Positions 13,201 to 22,671 of a stretch of 64,000 bases of DNA are shown one piece after another. The stretch comes from Alentia gelatinosa. Taxonomy: Eukaryota > Annelida > Polychaeta > Phyllodocida > Polynoidae. A program made the position numbers and the translations under genes. The stretch lies in contig OX465581.1 of assembly GCA_950022655.1 (NCBI GenBank), forward strand, positions 105,011,125-105,075,124, in the 5' to 3' direction. Under the pieces are notes generated by a model. The model was not told the origin of the DNA, did not search any database, and was given only the letters and a program-made list of their open reading frames with translations. Position 1 is the stretch's first letter. Each line of letters starts with the position of its first letter.

Positions 13201-16200
13201 CGACAGCTGTATTTAGGGATGGTCTAAAGACGGACCTAGAGAGTCTGTGGTCTAAGAGGGCCTACGGGTTAGGGCGGTGTAATGAGCGGGATGTAGGTTG
13301 ACACTTACGAGCAATTGTTCATGGCGGACGGTAGTCCCACATGGGGCGGCACATAGGGAAGCCCACCTGCTGCCAGGTGTGGCGGCAGCTCGGGGTGCGT
13401 TCCCGTCGTTGACCCATGAGCGCCGGGCTGGTGATTGCCGGCGGTGACCTCAGCGTCAGGAGGGTGGTGCCGGCTCCTCGCTGACTCGGGCTCACCGGCG
13501 TAGCGCTCCGTGTCACCGCGGTGCTCTGAAGCGTCCTCGTCCCGGCCCTTGCTGCGCTGAGCGGCCGGCGACGCTCCTGGGAGCGGGGACGCGTTGCGGG
13601 CCGGCTCTGTACAATGCTGGTCCGAGCCGCGCACGGTGAGCGCCAACGGCCCGGACTCGGACTCGGACGACGTGCGGTCCTCGTACCTCGCGAAGGGCAC
13701 GCCGCTTTGCTTCTCAGTGGCGCTCTCTCCCGGTTCGTCACTGTCAGCGGAGTTGGCGGCGGGACTCCCTGCAGTCTCAGTTTCGTCAGAGTCGCCGTCT
13801 GAGTTGGCGTCCTGGGTGGTGAAAGGTAAAATGTAAACCATTAACCTATGTGTAAGACGACTGTCTTCTGGCCACATGCCAGCCCTCTACAGCATTTCAA
13901 TAAGCAATTTTTTTAAAATTTGTATTATTCATATATGAGATCTAGATAAAACAGCTGGTAAATTTCCGAATCCTGCTAATCTCTTCTAATTCTAATGTGA
14001 TGAATATATAACACACCATAAAACAGGGATTTCCGTTGGGGTCATGGAAGAAAGAGGACATATTTTTTATATAGAAATTACTGCCTCAGAGAGACTGAAA
14101 AAATATGAAAAGAACGTCGTTACTAGCTATGGCATTGTGCTTGGGTGTGAGGGAAGGTTTGAACCACTCTTTAGTGGTGTGAATGAGGCCTAATATAGTC
14201 TGTCTATGTTTTACACATGAACTAGCGACTTCGTCATTGCCCTTTGCGATTCTCAGTGTGTGTAACATAAAGATGACTTTATAATACAAAGAAACTGACC
14301 CCTTAATTGGGGTGTCCCGGAAGCGGGGTTTTACTGTATTCATAAGCAAACGGGTGGTGATCCAAAATACACAGGCGTTGCTGTGTGGGAACTCGGTGTG
14401 ATTTAGGGACCAGCACAACTTGCGGCATCTTGAAATAGCGGAGGCAGTCACACATTTTTCTCAGGGTAAGGAGATCACAAAACTACAGTATCAATTTGCG
14501 TTTTTAATATGGCTAGAAATAATTCATAAGCAAAAAAGTACACCCAACTATAGACATACAAAAAAGAATAAACTGTTTGAGTTTTTCTACACACAAGAAT
14601 CTCACTCTCGTGGCATTTCATTCTCCATGCACAGGTCTAATTCTGTCTTTCTATGTCAAGGGGCAACTCCAACCAGATCCTGTCGAAACCATGCCTTTTT
14701 ATATATGGTAGGTAATAATATCAAGAGACGTCACAAGTTTGAGTCTGAGTTTATTTATGCCACACATTTTGTTGGCTCCATAATTTCACGAGTCGAAGAC
14801 GAGTGACATTACGGAGCCAACAAAATGCGTGGCATAAATAAGCTCAAACTCAAACGAGTGGCGTCTAGATTTTATCCTACCCAGTTTCCATATTTTTTCA
14901 GTATCAGAAAGTAGTGGCATAAACAACACTTTATGTCACACCCGTGAAATAAACAAATCCCATGTTAAGCCTATGGCGTTTTTTATAAGGGGTAGGATAA
15001 AGAATTTTATAAACTGAAAATGAAAACAGGGATTTCCTTGTAAAATAGGAAACTGCCACCTCAGATAAAAACAGAAAACTGGAAATAACTGGAACGCTGT
15101 TATTGTAAGTATAAATGGTAATGCCAATTAATGTAGATGTATTTCACATGCATAATAGTATTTTATCAATGACCATGGTGGCATATATAACCATGGGATT
15201 AAATCACTTGTTTGGTTCACGGTCTGGTATGGTCCACTTTTTGAGTTGCTTAGTTGTGTTATCATTTAGATGAATTTGATTTAGTGATAACCAACCTCTG
15301 TTTCTGAGTCATCTGTTGTCTCTTCCTTTTGTTTCTTTCTACGTCCCCGCTTCTTCGGAGGTAACCGTTGTTCCTCTTCAGGCCTATGTTTCCGTGGTCT
15401 GCAAACGGGAGGGGGTAGATGAAATAATTAACCTTGATGTAATTTTTAAATCTTAAGGGCTTCAATGTCACCACATTAATTTGTTCTTGTGTATGTTCAA
15501 AGGGTAAATAGTAGAATTAAGAAATATACATGAAGTCATGGCCGAACATGCATGAAATATTACCCGCTGCTAGATGTGTAGTATAAATGATGTTCAGACG
15601 CACTGCACCCGGAGTGAATAAATCTGGTAAACGGACCCTGAACTAAGGACCGTGACAGCGGGCCGTAGAGAATGGCAGTGTTTTTTGCGGAGCAGAAAAG
15701 TTAATGAAATGTTTTTTTTAACGGTTAGGAATTATATAGTAATAAGGAAACGGGTTATATAGTAATAAGGAAACGTAGTGATTCGGTTACTTGGCGAAAA
15801 AAAAAAGAAGTTATTGCATCAAATGACCTCGAACGGCCACCCGTGCGGGCTCAGTAACCACGTTTTCTCTTATTACCTGCCACGCGGTCGTTTGGCGGGC
15901 TTGTCCGTGCTGGCCGTAGCGCTGTCCGGTCTGTCGGCCGCTGCTCTCTCCGGTCTGGGCGGGGCAGGCGGCGGGTCGACTCCCTCGAGTCCCGATTGCG
16001 AATCCCCATCCTCCTCATTTTGCTGCATGTCTGCCATGTTAGCCACCAAGTCGCGCAGAAAGTCAAACTTTTTTTCGGATTCAATTATGTGTTTACTGCA
16101 ATAGGAAGGAAAGACACTTATTTCAGGTATTTCGTAATTTCGAAATGAATACATGTATATGGGAATTATGACGTCGCCGCGAAAGAGACACTGCACATCA

Positions 16201-19200
16201 CAGCTACAGGTTTATAGCTCCCGAGCAGGTCACAGATCCAGCCTGCTGTTAGCTTTGTTTGTTTGGTTCGATTTGACGTTCAGTCAACCATTATAGGTCC
16301 TTACTAGACTTTCTCAAGGTTCTTTTACACCACAATACTGGTGATGAAATCTATGTGATGAATTCAGGTAGAATTCTCACCCCTACACATTTACCAAGGT
16401 GCGAGTTCCTTTACTTCCAACACCACAAAGACATGGTATGAGAAGGATTAGCCTTTGATATAGCAGTAAATTTACCACTGCTGGGGGTGGGACTCGAACC
16501 CACAAAGTCCTACAACTTTGGGGTTACAAGTCCAGTGCCCTAATGACTGAGCTAACTCCCCACCCCCTCTATTGTTAGCATCCTGTGGTTCAATCGAATT
16601 AAGACCTGGCTAGATCTTTATCTGCACCCCAATACCATGTAAGCCCAGAATCTGGGCACAGCGATGCCACTGGATACGGTGGGAGATAGGGATCAATCTT
16701 TTTAAAAAAAAACATTAAAAAAACAACAAGTATAAAAACAGCATTATACTGTAGTACAGAACGACTAGGACACACACAAGTACAATGTCAACGTTTATTC
16801 ACCTCACAACGGAGGTCAGTAGACAAGGTGCGAGCAGTACTTGTAATAAAGAGGTGCCTCTGGCACAATACTCAATAGTTCAATCGTTAACCATTCAGTA
16901 CACTCCGTATCCTAATGTAAACATGCCGGCCCTGGCCGCTGAACAGCCGGAGGGTGTCGATCAGGAGGGTCACAGGGAGCCTTCTGGAGGGTCACAGCGG
17001 CGCCCCTCCGGAAGGCTCACCACACTACTATCTGACCCCAAACGGCCAGTCAGAAAGCAGTAGTCCCAGTAGGTACCTTATTGCATTATAAACTTTTGAG
17101 TTGGCTATATTGTGTTACTCTTGAGATCCTAGAGTTCAGAGATGTCAGATAATGGAGATCTTGACTACCGAGTATTATGCAGCTCATGAAGTGCTAACGA
17201 TAATTACAAGGCAGGGCGTGAAAACCCTGCCAATCCCAGCTGGTCAGGACTAGTGAAGATAGGAAACCCCAACTTTTTTCTCTTTTTTTGGGGGGGGGGG
17301 GGGGGGGGATGGGCCTCGAGAAAGGAAACAAAAGAGAGAGTGTGGTAGCAGAAGAGGAGAATGAGAAGAACAATGATGAAGCACTTCTGAAAGCTGCAGA
17401 AGGATGGGAGAAGTTATAGTCACACTCCAAGCTATTGTGGTGGAAACAAAGAAGATGGCGCAGTGCAGAGTAGTGCTTACATGGGAGCAGGCTTGCATGG
17501 GGTCTCGAGCTATGATCTGTTAGTGCTATTAACAATCAGGACGAGTGACAAGAAGGCACTGAAGATTGTGGATTATGTACTGGAGCATGTGAAACTGAGG
17601 ATAGGGAGGAAGAAGAAAGACTCCATGAAGTGGAGGTCAGTACAAGGGTGCTATGCCACGATGAGCAAGCCCCGGTGTATATTTCTTGAGGTGAATGGGG
17701 TGCAGCTAACACCAGGGTGCTTTACCAGCTCCTACATTCAGGGGACCTAGCGAGTAGGAGTATTGAGGACTACCTGCCTCATTCAGTGTACATCTTTGAA
17801 CTAGCAAGTAAATTTGACTGGCAGTCCATGCTGAGCTTGGATACCAGATACTGTGACCTGCAAGCTTAGAACGGGTATCTCTGGTGAGATAAAGTGTCAA
17901 TGATTGAGGCTTTAGCTCTTCTGCCCAAATGTCTTCAGACACAGCAGAAACAGCAAGCATGGAGGAGCAGTAGAGGTACTAAAGGGAGCAAGAAGCCAAT
18001 AATTATTCAATATTAGGATCAAAGCAATTTACTACACTGGTGCCTCAACACGCTGGCTGACCGAGCTAGCAGGCTAAACTTGGATGGGATTCAGCTGCTA
18101 CTCACAACACTGAGAAATCAAGGAGGGCATTAGATTACTGAAGTCCAATGCCTTTGCACTAAACACCAAGAAGGCTTATTCATTACACAAGAGGAGATAT
18201 GTCACCTTTTTTAACATCTATGACCTATCCGTCATCCCAATGTCAAAAGAGACTTTAGTTAGATATGTTACATATCTATCAACACAGCTGAAATTCTCAT
18301 CTCTCAAACAATATTTGGGAGTGATCTCACACATGCACAAGGAGAGAGGGTTCCCAGACCATTTGAAGGACAATTACCATACTGATGACCCACCAGCTGC
18401 AAATGTGGTCTTTCTTTGCCCCATTTAATGTTAAGTGAAGAAATTGCATATACTCACATGTGAGCTGTAGACAAGGTCCTTGCATTCCTGGATTGCGTCA
18501 TGTTATTAGACTTCAATATAAGAGATTCAATGAAGAGTTCCAGTGCACGAGCTAGGTTGACTTGTGAAGGAAATGAAAGTGTACAATATAGAACAATGTG
18601 CGAATAATATATTATATTACAACTCGATACAACCTTATGTGGTTTAGTGGATATAGCAGATCAAATATTATATAGAACATATCTACGGTGTTCAATTTTC
18701 ATGCATTTACATGTACTATTACATTAGATTTTGTATCCTCCAATTAGGATATAGAGCCACGCCATGGACTGTGTAAAGGATACATATAATGACTGGAACC
18801 GCCGCCGCAACTTTCCCAACATCTTCGTCCGTCTGCATTATTTTCTTTATCCTGGCCTACATCAAATAAACACAATTATTATCAGTACCTCAAAAAAACT
18901 AGAATACTCCCATACTTATGTCTGTTAATCTAATGCTTGACATCATAGTCAGAAATTAGTGACAAAATGGGCTGATCTTTTCTAGTGTACTTTATCCATG
19001 CAGCACATAGACACACCTGTCTGTATTAGTATTACTATTAGTCACTAATAGTAATACTATACCCTAATTTAGTGTATAGACAAAGGGATTTAGTTTCTGG
19101 GTCTGTGTAGGATATATAAAGCGGGTGTTCCAATGGGCTGGTTGTGAATAGTCGTTCGATATAACTCCTATGTCTTGGTCGAGTTTGAAAATTCAAACAC

Positions 19201-19992
19201 CGATTTATTGTGGAAAATAAATACAGAGTATCCAGTTATAGAATAATTATGCAGCCATAGTGGATAGAATTAGACATAACTATCCACAGCTACTCATGAC
19301 ACACCATGTGGCATGCAGTCAGTTGCCCTGGCTGGATTTTGTGATCCCGATAAAACTTAGAACAAATAAACTGGAGATCAGATAATGAGGAAAGATGTCT
19401 TTCCAATACACTTATACAGTCAGTATAGTATTGATATTTAAGTTTGAAAAGGTAATGTTCTGTTTTATTCCATTCCTTTTAGAAGAGACGGCCTAACCAG
19501 TGTTCAGAGGATCTAACGTGTACTGAAGCGATTTTGTAGAGTACGGTTAATGACGTTAAACATGGCCAGGCATTATGATTATCCTTTCTTTCTTCTTTGG
19601 CGTTTATTTATTAAAATAAAAGGCTGACAGAAAGTTGATAAAAGTCGGCAAGGCAACACTCCTACCCTCCCGCCAAAACAGTAACCGATACTCCATAGTA
19701 TTATCTATACAACTGGCGTGCCATGGAATGACTTCATGTGCTGATAATATTGATAACATTACACTTTCAATTGGTGAAGCAAGCGGCGTGATAATCAAGT
19801 TCCTTGATAAGACATTCTGTGGAGACAGTGGGTGAAAAGAATCAACGCACCAGGATGACATTTACTAACTCCCTTTGAAAGAAGCAGACATCTTGTTCGT
19901 CAGAGTGTCAACGACATACTGACATGTCTTGAACTCAAAATGTAACTTACAGGTGGAAATCTAGCGTTGTACTTCTTCTTTTTGCTCGGCAT
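10232..19992 (-). CDS. DRAP1: DRAP1 / NC2-alpha: Dr1-associated corepressor, seven exons
   Basis: NC2-alpha pairs with Dr1 through a histone fold and represses transcription by clamping TBP on promoter DNA in the nucleus. Exons in reading order: 19992-19951, 18856-18784, 18551-18458, 16095-15877, 15398-15296, 13811-13309, 10433-10232 (stop TGA). Phases join exactly to a 411-residue protein. The start [14 protein letters not shown], then [20 protein letters not shown] and [10 protein letters not shown]...QSRNARTL, and [18 protein letters not shown] match the NC2-alpha histone fold (about residues 10-90) closely. Beyond it come an AT-hook (GRP core near residues 142-144), a second Lys/Arg block (about 156-167), a Ser/Asp/Glu-rich stretch, and a Pro-rich tail ending DNSDS. 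Vertebrate DRAP1 has about 205 residues, so the C-terminal region is unusually long. Several repeats and a SINE sit in its introns. Confidence 0.93.
10434..13308 (-). other. DRAP1 intron 6
   Basis: The acceptor ends in TTTCAG just before 10433 and the donor is GTAAGT just after 13309. No exon with matching phase is seen inside, and the direct join of the flanking exons keeps the frame (split Ser codon). It holds two copies of a dispersed repeat (about 11960-12100 and 12250-12410). Confidence 0.6.
11960..12410 (+). repeat. Dispersed repeat family, copies 1 and 2
   Basis: Two stretches (about 11980-12100 and 12250-12410) share CAGGGATGTC, GGTCAGGAGAAAAAAA or variants, TGGAATTTAC, and GGAAAACA-like blocks. 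The second ends GGGAGGGTTCAAACC. Related copies occur at about 14020-14190 and 15025-15120. Short open frames in them have no recognisable product. Confidence 0.5.
14020..14340 (+). repeat. Dispersed repeat copy 3 with a solitary Tigger-like terminus
   Basis: About 14020-14190 repeats the family seen at 11.98 and 12.25 kb (CAGGGATTTCCGTTGGGGTC, CCTCAGAGAGACTG, GGGAAGGTTTGAACC). At 14310-14337 the sequence GGAAGCGGGGTTTTACTG followed by TA resembles the right terminus of the MITE at 41393-42265. I find no matching left end, so this looks like a truncated element. Confidence 0.45.
14728..14868. repeat. Long imperfect hairpin in DRAP1 intron 5
   Basis: Left arm (about 14741-14790) reads TTTATTTATGCC, then TTTTGTTGGCTCC. 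The right arm (about 14803-14853) is its reverse complement (GGAGCCAACAAAA, then GGCATAAATAA), separated by about 12 bases containing GAGTCGAAGACGAG. Pairing extends outwards with mismatches to about 14728 and 14868. It is probably a short foldback element. Confidence 0.75.
15025..15120 (+). repeat. Dispersed repeat copy 4
   Basis: Shares ACAGGGATTTCC, GCCACCTCAGA, and GGAAATAACTGGAACG-like blocks with the copies at 12 and 14 kb. Shorter and more diverged. Confidence 0.4.
16252..16567 (-). mobile_element. tRNA-headed SINE
   Basis: Reading the minus strand from about 16567, there is a tRNA-like head: an A-box region (GTTAGCTCAGTCATTAGGGC), a TGT-bearing loop, an expanded variable region, and a B-box arm (GTGGGTTCGAGTCCCAC). 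An unrelated body follows, ending in TTGACTGAACGTCAAATCG and an AACCAAACAAAC tail, a tail type common in invertebrate SINEs. The extra body and tail argue against a functional tRNA gene. It lies in DRAP1 intron 3. Confidence 0.7.
16600..18115. other. DRAP1 intron 3 interior, partly retroelement-like
   Basis: Contains a GC-rich patch (about 16920-17060), a 19-bp poly-G run (17290-17308), and short open frames, none recognised. Because it directly precedes a tyrosine-recombinase relic on the same strand, it may be the remainder of that element; this is inference. Confidence 0.35.
18117..18425 (+). pseudogene. Tyrosine-recombinase fragment (N-terminal core-binding part)
   Basis: The frame from about 18114 reads through [20 protein letters not shown] and [20 protein letters not shown] to [12 protein letters not shown]. 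This is the helical SAM-like DNA-binding half of tyrosine recombinases from DIRS/Ngaro/Crypton-type elements; it has the same layout as the start of the intact recombinase at 21700-22671. The catalytic half is absent and an in-frame stop lies just upstream. It is a decayed fragment inside DRAP1 intron 3. Confidence 0.6.
18857..19950 (-). other. DRAP1 intron 1
   Basis: Unique-looking AT-rich DNA between the first two coding exons. A short palindrome, TAGTATTACTATTAGTCACTAATAGTAATACTA, is present at about 19027-19061. No exon or mobile-element coding region was seen. Confidence 0.5.
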
Positions 19993-20220
19993 TTTGGTCA
20001 ATTTTGAATGGAATACAGACTATCCTCACGGCCCAGGTAAGCAACCGGAAGTCACCTAGCGCGTGTGGGCGGTAAGTCGATAGCGTAGTCCAGAAACTGA
20101 TCAATTGACTTCAGTCTCACTTCATAAAAGTCGCTAGATGGCGCTTTAATTAAATATAACCACTTTTAGTACATACCAAATCCCCCAGGTGTCTCTAAGA
20201 CCACACAAACTTACCAGGAC
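19993..20220 (-). promoter_or_regulatory. Probable DRAP1 promoter region with an ETS-type site
   Basis: Directly upstream of the DRAP1 start codon there is no TATA box, but ACTTCCGGT is present on the minus strand (20052-20044), about 52 bp from the ATG. This matches the ETS-family consensus often found in TATA-less housekeeping promoters. Function is inferred from position and motif only. Confidence 0.4.
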
Positions 20221-20255
20221 CTGTTGGGTATATCACGGACGAATATCTATCCGTG

Positions 20256-20257
<2 letters not shown>

Positions 20258-20347
<90 letters not shown>
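20258..20347. repeat. (TA)n microsatellite
   Basis: About 90 bp of uninterrupted AT dinucleotides immediately left of a Tigger-like MITE. Confidence 0.95.
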
Positions 20348-20349
<2 letters not shown>

Positions 20350-20353
20350 CCTA

Positions 20354-21159
20354 CAGTAGAACCTACGCGGACATCCCGCGTAAGCGGACAGTTTTGCTCG
20401 GAACGGAAATTTTTCCCTCTATTAGATGTTTAATTTAACCCCGTGTAAGCGAGCACCCCGCGTAAGCGGACAGTTATTTCGGTACGGAAAGGCCCTAAAC
20501 CCCGCGTCAGCGGACACCTCAGACGGACACCCTGGCAAAAATGGCTTATCTGTGAGCGGACAACACTCCGTATTATCGAGATTAATTTGTTTTGGGTTGG
20601 GTATAAAAGTCCACCGACACAGGTTAGACAATAGAAGTGTGTGGGTGTTGTCTAGCGGGCCTGGATGGGCTTTGTGAGTGGAGGGGGCAGTCCATGGCGG
20701 GCGGGAGCGGGTAGGTGTGAAAGCTGTCGTGGATACACAGCTGGGAAGTGAAAGGGCCCGGACAGGCTGCAGGTGGAGGTGTGGGGCGGGCTGGGTGTGA
20801 ATTTAGCAAACAAAGCATGTATATTTGTACATTTTTACAAATATATATCAACTTATTCATTAATTCGTTTAAGATTCTATTGCTTGGAAGAACGACCTGT
20901 ATTTGTCGAATGGCAATAAAGATATATAAAAAAAATAAAAAATTCATTCCTTATTCTAGATGTAATTGTCTGTTATTTAAAAACATACATATATTTGATA
21001 AAGATTCCATGTAATAATTATTGTTTATTCATATTTATACTATAGAAATAGATCCAATGGGGAATTTAGCAGTATATGACCAGTGTAAACCTGAAAACCC
21101 CGCGTAAGCGGCCACTTTGGCCCGGACCGGACGGTGTCCGCTTACGCGGGGTTTTACTG
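20354..21159. mobile_element. Tigger/pogo-like MITE, ~806 bp, TA target duplication
   Basis: The left end CAGTAGAACC and right end GGGGTTTTACTG are inverted and each is flanked by TA (20352-20353, 21160-21161). The block CCGCGTAAGCGGACA or its variants recurs near both ends (20374, 20457, 20503, 21100, 21133). Terminal CAGTAgAACC with a TA duplication is typical of Tigger/pogo-group Tc1-mariner elements. No transposase frame is present, so it is non-autonomous. It sits between the (TA)n tract and the Ngaro-like element, upstream of DRAP1. Confidence 0.75.
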
Positions 21160-21170
21160 TATATATATAT

Positions 21171-21273
21171 ATAATATTGATACAGGGGAATTGCTAGTGA
21201 TAATAATTGATATGAAGCATAACATGAAAAAGAGACAACGACGTGTTTGGAGGCATCAACAATAAATACAGGC
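21171..21273 (-). repeat. Terminal repeat B2 of the Ngaro-like element
   Basis: 103 bp beginning ATAATATTGATACAGGGG on the plus strand, repeated essentially identically at 21573-21675. Confidence 0.9.
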
Positions 21274-21347
21274 TTTATTAAATATATAAATACAAAGCTT
21301 CATAAAAAAATCCTAGTACAAACAGTCAAAAATACACCGAAATGACT

Positions 21348-21575
21348 AAGACTAAAATACGTGCTTGTGGGTCAGATATGATAAGCCGACTGACCGTTAA
21401 TGCGAAGGTCGGTTACGTCACGGGCCCCGTAACCACGGTAACCCGCGACAACAAGTAACCATAACTCCCGGTAACCAAACCACGGAAAACGAGAGTAACA
21501 ATTAATAGAGTATAGGTAGGAGAGAGGTATGGCCCCCTACAATTTATATACATATAAAACTTATATTTAGACATA
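21348..21575 (-). repeat. Internal repeat A2 of the Ngaro-like element
   Basis: About 227 bp starting AAGACTAAAATACGTGC (plus strand) and repeated at 25711-25938 with a few substitutions (GTGGGTCAG versus GTGGTTCAG; ACCCGCGAC versus ACCCACGAC). It abuts repeat B1. Confidence 0.9.
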
Positions 21576-21675
21576 ATATTGATACAGGGGAATTGCTAGT
21601 GATAATAATTGATATGAAGCATAACATGAAAAAGAGACAACGACGTGTTTGGAGGCATCAACAATAAATACAGGC
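21573..21675 (-). repeat. Internal repeat B1 of the Ngaro-like element
   Basis: Second copy of the 103-bp repeat, placed between the recombinase ORF and A2 as expected for split direct repeats. Confidence 0.9.
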
Positions 21676-21699
21676 CAAAAACCCTCCAAACACAAGTAA

Positions 21700-22671
21700 T
21701 CACTTCAAACCCAGAAGTTTTGAGGAGGGGACTGAGTCAAAAACAGGTGAAAATTGTTGGTGATGAAGATATTTTTCCACCACAGAGGAAGACCAGTTAC
21801 CCCTCTTCTTGATGTCCTGCAAGTCCACTCCTAGGGATTTTAAAAATGAGGCGCCACCGTGGCGCAAGGAGTGGCAGGACACGTAGTCATTACCAACCAT
21901 GGCATTTTTAGCCAAGATTTTTAGTTTTGAATTCAAATCAGAATAAGTAAGTGGGCAAAGAATTTTCCCTTTCTGTAATCTTAGAATGAAATCATCATTT
22001 GAATAACTTTTAATTGAAAACAACCTTCTGAAACCACTCACCAAGCAGAATGGAGAGCCCGGAATCGAGTTAAGGTAAATAACTTGAGGGGAAGTCCCCA
22101 TTTGATCTGTTTTAGACGTTTTGACATATAAAACCAGGTGATCATTGAAAAGTTTTAAATCTTTAACTCGCAAACAGTGCTGAGAAAAAGTAAAATGGCC
22201 CTTCCTCAAAAGTGACCTGAAACCCAAAACAATGGCCAACCATATGACCAAGTCGTTATAATTTAAAAGATTCATGAGTTTCAAAATTTTTAACAGGTCT
22301 GAGGGGGTGATAGGATACCTTACCACCGGGGTAAAGGTTGAACAACGCAATACCCCATTTAAAACCACCTTAAGGTTAAAATCTGACGACATGTCTGGAA
22401 AACCTAGATACTTGTTTTTGTAATTTACAGCGGAAATATAATTCCTTATAGAATTAGGGGACAAAAAGCCGGATAAGTATGTGATATACAGAGTCAAAGT
22501 ATCGCTAGTCGTAGGGTAAGGTGATAGTTTATATAAAACACAAAATTTTGAGTAACACTCCCATTGTTGTAGTCTAGTTTTTGTTGTGTTCAATGACAAA
22601 GAAGAACCGATGTAGTGATCTCTCTGTTTTTTTAGATCCACTAATTTCTCGTCTGAAAATCGGAACAACAC
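21700..22671 (-). CDS. Tyrosine recombinase of the Ngaro-like element
   Basis: A 323-residue recombinase that would integrate a circular DNA intermediate without an integrase-type staggered cut. The N-terminal half is the helical core-binding domain (TRLQQWECYSKFC, LYITYLSGFLSPNSIRNYIS). The catalytic half shows the first Arg box in VLGFRSLLRKGHF, the HSLRHGG box with His and second Arg, and GNWSSSVVEKYL with the candidate nucleophile Tyr. The start overlaps the end of the RT ORF by about 31 bases in another frame, suggesting reinitiation or frameshifting. No internal stop is present. Confidence 0.9.
   Translation of the reverse strand: MLFRFSDEKLVDLKKQRDHYIGSSLSLNTTKTRLQQWECYSKFCVLYKLSPYPTTSDTLTLYITYLSGFLSPNSIRNYISAVNYKNKYLGFPDMSSDFNLKVVLNGVLRCSTFTPVVRYPITPSDLLKILKLMNLLNYNDLVIWLAIVLGFRSLLRKGHFTFSQHCLRVKDLKLFNDHLVLYVKTSKTDQMGTSPQVIYLNSIPGSPFCLVSGFRRLFSIKSYSNDDFILRLQKGKILCPLTYSDLNSKLKILAKNAMVGNDYVSCHSLRHGGASFLKSLGVDLQDIKKRGNWSSSVVEKYLHHQQFSPVFDSVPSSKLLGLK

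Noticed and set aside
13319..13741. Alternative-frame ORFs over DRAP1 exon 6
   Set aside because: GC-rich sequence keeps several frames open; only one joins exon 5 and exon 7 in phase.
16494..16567. Possible tRNA-Thr(TGT) gene on the minus strand
   Set aside because: The anticodon stem pairs poorly, the variable region is too long, and a SINE body and tail follow directly.
16785..17063. GC-rich open frame, considered as an extra exon
   Set aside because: No phase-compatible splice sites with DRAP1 and no known domain. It may belong to the recombinase relic.
20224..20433. Tyr/Ile repeat ORF
   Set aside because: Translation of a (TA)n tract. The same applies to frames at 55774-56214 and 58014-58443, although real EGF exons overlap part of those.
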